Positions 24,152 to 35,152 of a stretch of 64,000 nucleotides of DNA are shown piece after piece (position 1 is the stretch's first letter; each line of letters opens with the position of its first letter). The translations under genes and the position numbers were made by a program. The DNA is from Raphanus sativus (lineage: Eukaryota; Streptophyta; Magnoliopsida; Brassicales; Brassicaceae): assembly GCF_000801105.2 (NCBI RefSeq), contig NC_079511.1, forward strand, positions 14,903,792 to 14,967,791, given 5' to 3'. Below the pieces are notes generated by a model. The model did no database searches, had not been told where the DNA came from, and worked only from the letters and a program-made list of their open reading frames with translations.

Positions 24152-24975
24152 GGATTGTAGAAGCTTCCATGGAGGATTACACCATCGATAAAGAAATGTT
24201 GGGAAGAAATTAAGGCGAAACGAAAGGATTGTAGAAGCTTCCATGGAGGCGCTGAAGTCCTTGCTGCCATTTCTCTAGCCGTAGAAAGACTGGAAATGGT
24301 CGACCAACAACTAAAGAGACAGCCGTGGCTTCTGCGGCAGCTGTCGTTGCGTCGCAGTGTGCTCAGATGGCAGAGACAATGGGAGAAAATAGAGACCAGC
24401 TCAGCACAATGATTTGTTCCGCTATGACTGGGACAAGTGCCAGTGTGATACTCACTCTCACTGCCTCAGCTATAACTTGTAAGAAAGATTTATGTTTCTT
24501 TCTTTGTTTCTATAACTATGCTCTGTTTCTGATTCATTGGTACTTTGTTTCTATAAATAAAGCTTTGAGAGGTGGTGCGATGCTGAAAGCAAGAAGAAGT
24601 TAAGATCAATAGATTGAACGGCTCAGCGCCTGTAATACCTATTGAAGACTCCTCTGATTTGCTTCCTGAATTTGACAAGAAGACATCCCTCCTTGCTCAA
24701 GGAACAGATCTCTTCGTTGAGACACCAGATGGTATATAAATCCTCTGTTTTCCTTCTTTAAACTCCTCCATTTTTTACTTTTCTCACAAACTTGTCATCC
24801 TTACTTGGCTTCCGTGTCATTTGAAATAATTATTAATTTCATATGTTTTACCTACTTTGAACTTTGGTTTTGTCTTTAATTATCTGCAAACTATCTTCCA
24901 TGGCTTTTTCTTCATGCAGGAGAGAACATATTCTGATGGTTACCACCGCCAACGTTAAACAATGCAACAACCTCA
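24152..24975 (+). pseudogene. VAN3-binding / auxin canalization (DUF828-PH) protein, broken fragment
   Basis: Intact relatives (FKD1/VAB family) bind the ARF-GAP VAN3 and act in PIN trafficking and vein patterning. Readable pieces are VLAAISLAVERLE at about 24259-24297, then after a frame change ASAAAVVASQCAQMAETMGE and NRDQLSTMICSAMTGTSASV to TLTASAIT (24325-24480). After an intron comes LRGGAMLKARR (24562-24600), then, with another shift, LNGSAPVIPIEDSSDLLPEF, DKKTSLLAQGTDLFVETPDG (24614-24732). The N-terminal serine-rich region and the PH domain after the last exon are missing, and stops interrupt the join. A 24-bp direct repeat (24152-24175 and 24226-24249) marks a local duplication at the 5' edge. 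It is a pseudogene with good family identity. Confidence 0.75.
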
Positions 24976-25254
24976 AACATGAAAAGAATCTCATGTCAGA
25001 TTCAGAGAGGACTCCTCAATTATGGTGAACTGTTGCTCGCGACTTTAATAGTTTTACTATCAGTCTTTACTCTTTAGTTTGACTCAAAATATTTAGGCCA
25101 AAGATTAATGGACCGCATCATCAAACTGAATTCATAAGGTTTGTCCTCCTGAATCTTTATTGAGTTAATAGAGTCTAAAACTCAGACATTGTTTTAATAT
25201 TGCCGGCTAATATATTGATCAACTTTGACGATGCTATTTACCTTTAATAGTTAA

Positions 25255-26300
25255 CTAGATTTTGACCCGCGCTTCAAAAGCGCGGGTTTTCTGAATTATA
25301 AAAAGTTTGGATATGAATTACTATTTTGGAGTTATTATATTATTATGTTATAAAACTCTATTATATTGAATAAGGAAATTTGTTTAAAATTATATAATTT
25401 ATGAATTAGTTTATTTGATATTTTGTATATTTTACTTTTATATAACTCTTTCTTAGAGATGAGAATTTTTTCCCATATCCGAAAAACGAACCGAAATTGA
25501 CACACAAAATACATGTTTGGGTATGGGATCAGGGAAAAGTTTAAAATTATATAATTTATGAATTAGTTTATTTGAGATTTTGCATGTATATTTTTATGTA
25601 AGTCTCTCTTAGGCATGAGAATTTTTCACAGATCCAAAAGACAAACCGAAACTGACACGAAATACATGTTCGGATCTAGGATCAGGGAAAAGTACCTATT
25701 CCATTTCTTGGACCCGCGGATATCTTCTCGAGTACGGAGACCCAAAGTACCCAAAATGTTTTGTGTATATTATGTATATTTGGGTATTTCATATATGTTT
25801 TCAGTTTAGAAATATATTTTTATAAGTTTCGGGTTCGCTTTTTAGGTTTATTATCTCAAGTTTCGGGTAAATTTTTAATCTTTTTAAAAAAGTATTTAGG
25901 GTTTTCGAATAAAAATTTGGATTTTTTGGTTCATTGGGATAAAATTTTGGGGTTTTGGGTATTTCAATATTTTTGGATATTTGTTTGATTTTTGGATATA
26001 TTTTGTGTTTCGGATTTTACAACTTTTCAGGTGCTTTGATTCTTTTTGGTCCGAAATACCTAAATATCGAGCCGGACCCATTACAGAAATTTGTCTAATG
26101 GTCCACAACCACAGTGTCATGACAACTTAAGGATATGAATTTGCATCTCGGCTAATTTCACCACCTCCAAATCTCTGCATTGGCAAATAACTGTGCGTAC
26201 AAACACAAGTTTAAAAAATACAATTGACAACGTTAACACCAAACAATATTGAGTAACAACTGCATATTAATATAATGGGCCAAGGAGAATTTTTCTTTAA
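25255..26300 (-). mobile_element. Helitron 3' end and CGAA-rich repeat DNA
   Basis: CTAG at 25255-25258 and the hairpin CCGCGCTTCAAAAGCGCGG mark a minus-strand Helitron 3' end. To the right lie two related copies of ATGAGAATTTTT-CC phrases (about 25459 and 25616) with GAACCGAAA-rich DNA. No 5' terminus was found, so the right border is approximate. No gene is visible. Confidence 0.6.
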
Positions 26301-26302
26301 AA

Positions 26303-27180
26303 AAAATTAAACTATACTAAAGGAAGATATGGTGAGATTCTAGCCTATCCACGAAAATTTAGCCAATCAGAAATCTCTTTTTTAACACGTCATAACTGTC
26401 GGTCCAAAGAAAAGAAAAATTGGATCTTTGTTTGGGCTGTCCAGAGATAAACCACAGATTTAAAGATGGTCAGTCCAAACCCAATAATGTTTCGCCTAAC
26501 AATTTCGTGTGACGCATGGAGCTCATCTTTCCGATCCAGACTTTTTTGTGAGTAAATTTCAGACAAATCTATAGATATTAATTTGTTTTCTTTTTTTTTG
26601 CGAAAGATCATTATCAAAGTCTTATTAAGTTTAATGATTTGTCCCTGCGATTCTTATTTTCAGATTAATGTAAGCTGGGTAGCTTTCTCGGATTTCTGGA
26701 CTATCTGTCTAACGCAAAGCTTGGATATGTATTGCAGATTCCTTAAACCTGATGCTATCAAAAAACTTATAATTTTGTTTCTTAGTGTTTGTCTAATGAT
26801 TGTGAAACAATTAGAAGCTCTTTACCCGTACTCTCCAGATGTTTGTTTAAACTAGGTCTATTTATATTATTGTGTCATCGTAAGCTTTTAAGCTCCAACC
26901 TTTTTTGATTGATTTTGTTTTTGTCTATCTTTTTAGTTGGTGTATAAGATGATGATGAGAATTTTATTCTTGAGCTTGAGGTTAGAGTGAAACATGGCTG
27001 CATTGACCTTGGTTTTTAAGATCAACCAGGACAGATATCAGTAGGAGAGACATCACACAAGAGGGTCATGAATCTGAAGTTGGCACTATAATATAGGATG
27101 CGACAAAGTGTGACAGCGCCACCTTGATCATGAGTCCCAAGGCCACTATTAAGTCACTCGAAGGACAGATGTGTTCTGTT
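26303..27180 (+). mobile_element. Helitron 5' end with exon-like DNA inside
   Basis: ACTATACTAAAGGAAGATAT near 26311 and AGCCAATCAGAAATC near 26361 match the opening of the Helitron at 62311 (TCTATACTATACTAAAAGGA, AGCCAATTAGAAATC), but the TC terminus is worn. The interior at 26985-27170 looks like fragments of a host gene (for example GGTTAGAGTGAAACATGG, then GACATCACACAAGAGGG). I do not recognise the gene. No 3' hairpin was found; the end given is where composition changes. Confidence 0.45.
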
Positions 27181-28829
27181 ACTGTCAGTGCCGGTCCGGA
27201 CTTTCCAGACGCCTAAAGCAGATAAAAGTTTTGATGCCTTTAAATATAACTAAATTTTACTATATTTCAAACATATAGTTAAAATAGTACCAAATGTTAC
27301 TACAATTTAAGTTATCTTAAAGAAATAAAATACAAATACGTCAAAACATTATTTTCAAATCATTGTTTTCTTTCCTATTTTTGGATCCATTTGGTTGATT
27401 TCTATTTTTACTTTTAATAACATTTTCTACAAATCCAAAAAAATATATGTATTTTATGGATAAAGCAAACATGTTATAAAATCACCTCTAATATTAACTT
27501 CACAAAAAATATTCTGTTCATAAAATATTAAAATCCTATAACAATTTAAAATGTTTTTGAATTTAAAAGTTTTAGAAGAAAATTATTAAAAATTACAAAA
27601 TAAAAAAAAGGAAAAAATAGATGTATATGGGAAATGGAGTTATTCTGATGAGATGAATCACAATGATCAAAAAAATTTAGATATCAATTGTAACCTGATC
27701 TGAACCAAATTCGGAAGAAACTAAACCAAATCCAATCAAAGAATTAGTAAAATTCGGATGGAACTTATGAGTATAATATCAAAAATTCAAAATTCAAAAT
27801 CAACCGAACTGAATCCTAATGGGACATCGAACATCCATGCTGCATCAAAAAGTCATGAATAATATGTAGACAGAGTTGCATAGTTTATGAAATGATGCAG
27901 AGATTCTTATGACTGTTGTTTATCTGATGATTTCACTTAGGTTTTGGCATTTTAATATGGATCTGAAAACTTAAACCGGAATCGATCTGAAAATATCCGA
28001 TTTAAAATCGAACCAAAAATTTATAAATATCCTTTAGATCTAAATTTATTTTATCCGAAAAAACCGACCTGAATAAATCCAGACTCGAATAGAACCAACC
28101 TAAATAGTCCCGATCCGATAAGAACCAATTTTTGCCCGACTTAAAAACATGTATATCTAAAACTATGATTTTTGTGTTCTATTTTATATATATTATTTTA
28201 TGATTTATTTAAAATATCTTTTGTTAACAATATTTGTTATTGTTTGTAACATTTTTGAGTAATATGAAGCTTTAAAAATGTAAAGTTTAGAAATTTAAAA
28301 TGTCTTATTTTAATTATTAATAGTTAGTTTATATTATTTTGTAAAATTTAGATGTATAAGATAAATATTGACTAAATTTGAATGAATTGACTATATCATA
28401 TCCTTTTCACATCTTGGATACCTGAATTCGATTCAGACCGATATAGATCTGAACCGGCTTGGATCCGAGAGGAACCAACACAAAGTTAAACCAAAAATTT
28501 ACAAATACTTTATTGGATCTAAATGTTTAAGTTAGGAGGACATGAATCCGAAAGGAATAAGTCTAAATCTAACCCAAAAACCCGAACGTCCTGGCCTGAT
28601 TTCACTATAAGTCTAACTAACAAAGGAGACAAGGAAAAGCGCACATACATTTATATTCAAAAACTGGATCACAAGTAACAACAAAGATTCAAAATTACAA
28701 TAAAAAAAAGAGAAGAAAAAATGAAAACCAGAAAAGCAGATGCCAAATTATCAATTATTAAACTTGGCATTTATAACATGAGAAAATAATACAACATGAA
28801 GGTAAGCGAAAAACAGTGATAGTAACATT
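27181..28829. other. Repeat-derived AT-rich DNA and ACO5 3' flank
   Basis: It starts with CAGTGCCGGTCCGGAC, which resembles a hAT-type terminus but has no partner that I can see. 27650-28610 contains several ACCGAA- and GATCCGAA-rich stretches typical of degraded repeats in this window. About 28620-28829 should hold the ACO5 3' untranslated region. No other gene is seen. Confidence 0.4.
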
Positions 28830-30386
28830 TTAGAGAGTCTTTACAGCTAGAAAACGAGGTTCTTTAGGCATGAACTTCTGGTTTGCATAGACATCCATAT
28901 AATCTCCAAACACATACTTTGGATACTTCTTTTCACTTTTTTCCTCAGCCGATGTCTTCATCTCTGGTGGACCAATGGCTGCCTTGTACGACGGGTTGTA
29001 GAAGGAAGCTATGGACCTCCGGTTTCCGTTTTCCCTGGCCAACACCCTGTGCCATGCACTCTTGTACCTGCCAACCTCATTTTGGTTTAAAATCCTAAAC
29101 CCAAAATCTCAAAATGTATTTTGCTAAACCATTTTTATTTTTGTTGATGGAAATCAAACTTGGAATGTTCAATAATGATCAAAATCCCAATAAAATCCAA
29201 ACCGGCCTAGTTCAAACAAAATACAACCAGAAAAAAATATCTGATAAACCAAATTATATTTTAATTCTTAAAGTTAAAATTAAATATTTTTTAGTCAAAG
29301 TGTATAATTTGAATATTTGAAATCATGAATTTTATTTCTTTATACCATTTTCAGCATAGAGCGCATATATCAATAATCTATATTTATAATATAATAAACT
29401 TTTATGCAGATAGAAGAATATCAAAAATCTAATCGAATCTTGAATTATTTTTAAAGTTAAAATAATATTATTTAATATGATAAAAAGTGAACTTTAAGCC
29501 TTAAGATGTTACCTTCCGTTGCTAAGAACTTCAATCTGATCACCAGTGTTGATAACAATAGCATTAGGCAACGGCTGAACATCGATCCACTCTCCATCTT
29601 TCAACACTTGAAGACCATCGTACTCATCGTCTTGGAACAACAAAACGACACCTCCTGCATCAGTATGAGCTCGAAGGCCATTGACAAGCTCTGGATGAGG
29701 ACAAGGTGGGTAATGGCTGACTTTGGTTCCAAAAAAAGCCGTCTCTTCTCCATCTTCCATCCCTTCGTTAAAAGCTTTCTTTATGTAACCTTTAGGCAAA
29801 CCCAAGTTCTCATCCATCATTTCCATCATCTTGCTCGCTAGCTTCCTCACTTCTCCTCTGTATTCTACCATCGTCTCTCTGTTTTTTTTATATTGAGAAA
29901 ATAAATGAAAAAAGTTTTGATTTTTTGAAAATGGGTTTTGAGTGAGAAGAGAGAGGTTGTGTGTTTACTTGAAGTTAGAAGTGTTGCATGACCATTCGTT
30001 TTGGTTATGGCCTAAGAGAGTGAAGTTATCTTCCCAGTCAACGTTCTCGAGTTTCTCCGTGGAGTTTTTCTGAAGCAATTCGTTTAGCAGCTTCACGGGT
30101 GTTGAGGTCTTGAATGCTTCTTCTCTCTCTGTTTTGTAGCACTCTGAGCTTAGCGTCTTCACCTTGTCAAGAAGCTCCAAGGGAATCCCATGGTTCACCA
30201 GCTACACAGAGACAGAGTGATAATAAGCTTATCAAAAAACAGAGAGAAACAGAGAGACAAAGTTCTAATTTTTAAGGTTCGAACCTGAAAGAATCCCCAC
30301 TCTTCGCAAGCTCTAGCGATTTCAGAGAGTGTCTTCTCCCTTTCATCACCATTGATCTTGGAGAAATCAATCACAGGAACCGCCAT
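28830..30386 (-). CDS. ACO5: 1-aminocyclopropane-1-carboxylate oxidase (ACO5-like)
   Basis: A cytosolic 2-oxoglutarate/Fe(II)-dioxygenase-family enzyme that converts ACC to ethylene using Fe(II), ascorbate and bicarbonate. Four minus-strand exons, 30386-30285, 30201-29969, 29878-29513 and 29067-28830, join in frame to 312 residues, as expected for the family. The N-terminus is MAVPVIDFSKINGDEREKTL. The Fe ligands are H183 and D185 (HTDAGG) and H240 (SAWHRV). The RxS cosubstrate motif is R250-S252 (NRRSIASF). Further conserved segments are VSHYPPCPHPELVNGLRAHT and LPNAIVINTGDQIEVLSNGR. All splice sites are GT-AG and no defect is seen. A TATA box lies 125 bp upstream. The sequence is closest to my memory of At1g77330, and the neighbouring ubinuclein gene supports that position. 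Confidence 0.93.
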
Positions 30387-30510
30387 TTCAGATCCGTAAA
30401 GAGAGCGAGATGTGTATTAAGGCAAAAGGCTCTGTTTTTGGCAAGTCAGAGACAGGACTCTGTTTTTGTTAAGTAGATTTAGTTGTGAGGATTATGTAAA
30501 GCTTAGGACT

Positions 30511-30519
30511 TTATTTATA
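30511..30519 (-). promoter_or_regulatory. Probable TATA box of ACO5
   Basis: The minus-strand sequence TATAAATAA lies 125 bp before the ATG, a normal distance for a plant gene with a roughly 90-nt leader. Inferred from position and consensus only. Confidence 0.6.
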
Positions 30520-31013
30520 CTACTCCCAGACTTTCCCATTTCGTTTTTATTTTATTTTAATTTTCCCTAAGAAAATTAGATTAAAATGTCAACCGTTCAT
30601 TTTTTACGCAGTGTTGTAGTATTTGCTTTGTTTCATTATTTTTAAGCTTAAAGATACAGTTGAATCTTATATTCATATTAAAAAGGTATAAAGGTTATAA
30701 TAATCACCAAAATCAATGTGTTTGGGTGATTTGGTTAGCCCGAAGCAGTTTCAGTTTAGTCATCTTCTTGACTTTGAAATTCTGATGTTGAACATTGCTA
30801 TGGCAATGGAAAAAAATATATTTGAATTCCTTTTACAAGACTAGTTTATTGTTCAAAGAAAAAAAAACCTCCAATCATTTTGAACAATTTCTCCCGTTTA
30901 GTTGTTATGGGGCACACCTTTGTACTCATAATTTATGTTTTTATACGTGAATACTGATTCTATAAAATGAAAACTGAAAACAGATTTAGTATTAGCATAA
31001 AACACTAGCCAGA

Positions 31014-31538
31014 AGGAGCTATTTCTCCATCAGAACTATCACATAACATCAATTATCTCTCAAACTATGACAATATTTTATATCTATGAATTTAAAATTT
31101 ATAATCTATATCTCTAAAGTTTAAAACTCCAAACCCCTCTTCCCCAAAAATTAAAGTTCAAAACTTTAAAACTATATTGGTTTAAATATGGTTTAACATT
31201 TTAACATTTATAATTAAATTATAAATATTATAAGTCAGATCTAAAACAAAACAAATATCCGTTAAAAACAGCTCTCTCCAAAAGATATTAAGTTGGCTTT
31301 AAATTTGATATATAGAGTTTTATAGTTTGGTTACAAAATATTAAACTGTTTTTAAACCAGTGAAATTAAGGTTTATGGTTTTGGAGTTTCAAACTTTAAT
31401 TTTTCGGAAAGTTTGGAGTTTTGAACTTATAACTTATAAGGATACAAATTTCAAATTTTAAAATCAAAATATATAAAATGCGGTTATAGTTTGGAAGAAA
31501 TATGATTATACGTTAATTTTCGTAGGAAAATATCTCCT
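31014..31538. mobile_element. Foldback (long inverted repeat) element, about 525 bp
   Basis: The left arm, about 31014-31205, reappears inverted at about 31350-31538. Shared words include TCAAACTATGACAATATTTT against the complement of GCGGTTATAGTTTGGA, and AAACTCCAAAC with AAAAATTAAAGT in both arms. The outer ends are AGGAGCTATTTCTCC and (inverted) AGGAGATATTTTCCT. Long imperfect arms and no coding sequence suggest a Mutator-like foldback MITE. I saw no clear 9-bp target duplication. It lies about 600 bp upstream of ACO5. Confidence 0.65.
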
Positions 31539-32751
31539 AAAAATATTGTAAACACATCATAATTTGTATATCATTTTTTCTTAGAAAATATATATTAAAA
31601 TATTTAAAGCAAGACAGTTAATATATCTGTTCAATATATTGCAACCAAATTTAAATTTAAATTATTTAATAGAAAATTGTTCAATTTTTAATGTTAGTTA
31701 ATTATGTTATAAAATATGAAAATATTATACAAAAGATTATACAACTGATAATTTTATCTAATTTATAGAGATTCTATGAATAGACTATATTAAACTGCTT
31801 TATGAAAATTTATGTTTAGCATTTCTGTTTACACCATGCTAAAAAGATTATATATGTAGTAGTAATACATGACTAGAAAAAAATATTTTAAACTAGATGA
31901 CATTTTTAATTTCTGACGCAAAATATATTAATATTTTCTACTATATTATCATTTATATTATGTATCGTATTTTGTTATTGGTTGATTTGTGATGTAAATA
32001 ATTAATCATGTTTTTTTTAAATGTAAGAAAATACATGTTTTCTTAATCTATATGCATAACTTTAAAAGTGTTATCTTATAAAAACAATTTATTTTCTTTG
32101 AAATTTAAAATTCAAACATCAGTATATAACATTAATTGACCTTTAATAAATCCGATTAACTAACGAGACTTCCACGTATTGCTCGGTTTTGTGAATCAAA
32201 ATTATGTTAAGTTTATCCCTATACTTCTCCACTTTAGATTACGATTGAGATCATTCATACATGATTAGTTAGCATAAGAAGAAAGAGACATAGATATGGG
32301 TGTGTGTAACTGAATGCCTGTTTAATATCTTATGAGTTAGGAACGTGGAAAGTAATGATAGGTTTTGAGAATTATATCCGAAATAATTAATAGACACTTG
32401 TTTTGTGGCATATGTGGACAAAAGTAACACATGTGGGGATTTAATTCACATACAGATATCAATGGTAGAGGAAAGAGCATATACATTTTATTTTTGTAAA
32501 GCTACCAAATATAATATTCGAAGATGATTTATATATTTGTCGTCATTGTAGAATATAATTAACAAAAATATGTAGAAAATTAGAGGTCATGTTATTAGTT
32601 GAGATAATTGTCTTTACAGCACAGCCAACTTTCATGTACCTGTACACATGAGCAGGTGATGCCTCTTTTTGTCTTCGTCCCAAATCTCCATGCCTTTGTC
32701 TGAATACGAGCACAGTAACAAATTATATAGTATATTCTATTTTTCAATATA
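31539..32751. other. AT-rich intergenic DNA, no gene seen
   Basis: Mostly AT-rich. A short, more balanced stretch at 32590-32710 (ACTTTCATGTACCTGTACAC, TGCCTCTTTTTGTC) is too brief to identify. No repeat boundary is clear. Confidence 0.4.
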
Positions 32752-32782
32752 TTTTTTGGATGTTTTTTAATCTTTTTTTCCC

Positions 32783-33489
32783 TCTATCAACTATATTAAA
32801 ATAGAGTCCTAATTTTATCTATCATAAAAAAATCTATGTTAGACCACTAACTAAAATTTAACAGTATATCCTAAATTTATGCATGTATGATATAATATTT
32901 TCCTAATAAAAGGCAATATAGATCCAAACAATAACATTTCTGGTAAAAATCTAATCAATTTTTATCATGCAATTATTTTTTATATTTTACCATATTTAAT
33001 CTAGGCCTGTATGTATTTTTGGGTAATAATTTTGAAATTTATTATAGCCCAGTTCTTTTAAAAGTTATCATATTAAAATTTTATATAACAAAAAGATAAT
33101 AATTTATTTGTTGTATCATTATACATTTCATTTTATAGTAAATACAACAGAAAACTAAGATATAATACATTAAATAAAAAATATTTTCAAATATAATATT
33201 AACTAATTTTATTTAGTACAAATTTTTTTTTAGAATACAACTAAAAAATTAGGAATAATTCATATAAAAATAATGTTTATAAAAACTATTAATAGAATAC
33301 TGCATTTTAAATAAATAAATAAAAATATGTGGTGCATATATGATTAGTACATTTTTATCCAAAATAAATTTCCGATATATATTATTTTCGAAATAATATT
33401 TGGTTACATAAATCATAATTTATTTTCTATTTTAAATATTATTTTAAAAACTAATACTTATCCGCACGAACGTGCGGGTTCAATTCTAG
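32783..33489 (+). mobile_element. Helitron, 707 bp, first of a tandem pair
   Basis: The 5' end is TCTATCAACTATATTAAAAT. The 3' end has a perfect hairpin CCGCACGAACGTGCGG, spacer GTTCAATT and CTAG at 33486-33489. It is AT-rich and has no gene. The next Helitron begins immediately at 33490. Confidence 0.75.
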
Positions 33490-34332
33490 TCTACTATATT
33501 AATTTAGGGTCCTAAAATTTATCTACCATTTAGAAGTTATCATTTAAATTTGGACCTTCTCTAAAATAGTACGTGTTTGGCTACTTAAATCTGTTTGGTT
33601 CCTTGAATATATCAACATGACTAACAACTTAATTTAAACCAACATAAATACACATTATAAATGTTTTAACTAATGGGCTTTGGAAAATTATTAAAATCGT
33701 GTTGCTTTGCAAATAAAAGGCCATATGATTATGTAAACCAATTTACCTTAGGTCTTATAAATATTGGGTTTTAACCAACTAACATTGTATTTGAAACTTA
33801 AAAATAAAAGACTATATAATATGTCCACAAACAATATTATAATTAAAATACATTATTTTTTGTGGAATTAAAGTTTATTTGATTTTTTCGTTTTCTCAGT
33901 AACAATTAAAAAGCATTGTCTAAATATTTTACCTATAAATTTTGAATCTCACACATATTAACGTTTATATACACTATAAACTCTTTGAATTAATACTCTA
34001 TAAATTAATATACACTATTTTTTTATAAATATTATATTTTTATAGTCCCAACATTGAATTTTTTGTTCAATTATTATATCGATAAATTAATAACCTCTAT
34101 AATTTTTTTTATAGTTTTGGTGTAATCCCAACATTATTAATTTATAGAGGTTTCACTGTACAAGTTTTAATTTTAAAAATGTGTATATTTTATAACCAAA
34201 ACAATATTATTCGAAAACTATATATATAAAAAACTATTGTTTTTTATAATATGTATATTCTAATTTCGGTAACAATTAGAAAATGTATGTTTAAATAATT
34301 TCCGTCCTTGAAAAGGGCGGGTCAGTATCTAG
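33490..34332 (+). mobile_element. Helitron, 843 bp, second of a tandem pair
   Basis: The 5' end TCTACTATATTAATTTAGGG follows directly on the CTAG of the preceding element. The 3' end has an imperfect hairpin CCGTCCTTGAAAAGGGCGG, spacer GTCAGTAT and CTAG at 34329-34332, then T. It contains an Emigrant-like MITE at 33969-34160. Confidence 0.75.
33969..34160. mobile_element. Emigrant-like MITE nested in a Helitron
   Basis: The right end reads, on the minus strand, TACAGTGAAACCTCTATAAA, and the left end is TACACTATAAACTCTTTGAA. The internal phrase TAGTCCCAACATTGAATTTT is shared with the other copies. It is inserted in the 843-bp Helitron, so it is younger than that Helitron. Confidence 0.7.
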
Positions 34333-35152
34333 TTGTTATTAAAATACAGGACAAAGCCCAAACAAGGTCCAGCCTATCCCGAAACAAAAGGCCAAACCGG
34401 CCCAGTTACAAACAAACGAAAAGCCCAACATAAGGGCATCTGAAACGGGCCTAACAACCCATGCCCGAGCCATACGACGCGTCCAAACGCCACGCGTCCA
34501 CATATCATCTCCCACGCGTCCACGTGCTAACCATCACCGATCACACGAACCACGCGTCAGCCATCCACACCATCAGCAACCAAAGGCCGAGATCTTCGCC
34601 GGAGAAAAACGAAACGACAAAAGTTTTGCCGGAGCACGCCGTCGACAGATCACCGCACCCACCTTATCACCAATACTTTCACCAGAATCTCATCCAGGAA
34701 TCACCACATCACGTCACTCACTAGACTCACGCTTCCAGCAGATTCAATCGTCTTCAATCGTCATCTTAAACAACGAGAATCGAAGTCAAGAGAGGAGAGT
34801 CGATTGCAAAGGGGAAGAACAGAAACGTCAGTCACCGAAACCGGGATAACCCCGGCGCAAAACCACCGTCAACACCGAGAAGGCATGACACGGAATCAGA
34901 AGCCGGCGTAGCGGCGCTAACCCAGAGGCAAAAGCCAGCCTTTCGTCGTCGGAGGTGAAGACGAGAACGTTGGAAACAGCAACCGGTCAGATAAACCTCA
35001 ACCGGAGAACAAAACCCAGAAACTCTCTCACCCTCAACTGATCTTCCCTCTCTGAAAGATTTAAGTTTGGTAAGAGATGCAGAAGAATCGAGAGAGAAAA
35101 TCTTTCTCTAGGAGAGGAGAGAGAACTTATTTTTTTGGATGTTTTTTAATCT

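Larger units (their letters stand above)
32752..35152 (-). mobile_element. Retroposon with 22-bp target duplication, split by two nested Helitrons
   Basis: The same 22 bases, containing TTTTTTGGATG, occur at 32752-32773 and 35131-35152. Just inside the left copy is a T-run (32774-32779), the expected poly(A) of a minus-strand retroposon. The body at 34333-35130 is markedly GC-richer than its surroundings and intron-free, and on the minus strand it starts GTTCTCTCTCCTCTCCTAGA. Its 3' part reads TTGGGCTTTGTCCTG. Between body and tail lie two Helitrons (32783-34332). Without them the retroposon is about 0.8 kb and apparently non-coding, comparable to a Sadhu-type element or an internally deleted LINE. 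The class is inferred. Confidence 0.65.

Noticed and set aside
27181..27230. hAT-type terminus CAGTGCCGGTCC
   Set aside because: No matching inverted end or 8-bp target duplication found, so no element is called.
34461..34724. 87-codon Pro/His-rich plus frame
   Set aside because: It lies in the GC-rich retroposon body, whose orientation is minus; no domain and no splice sites.
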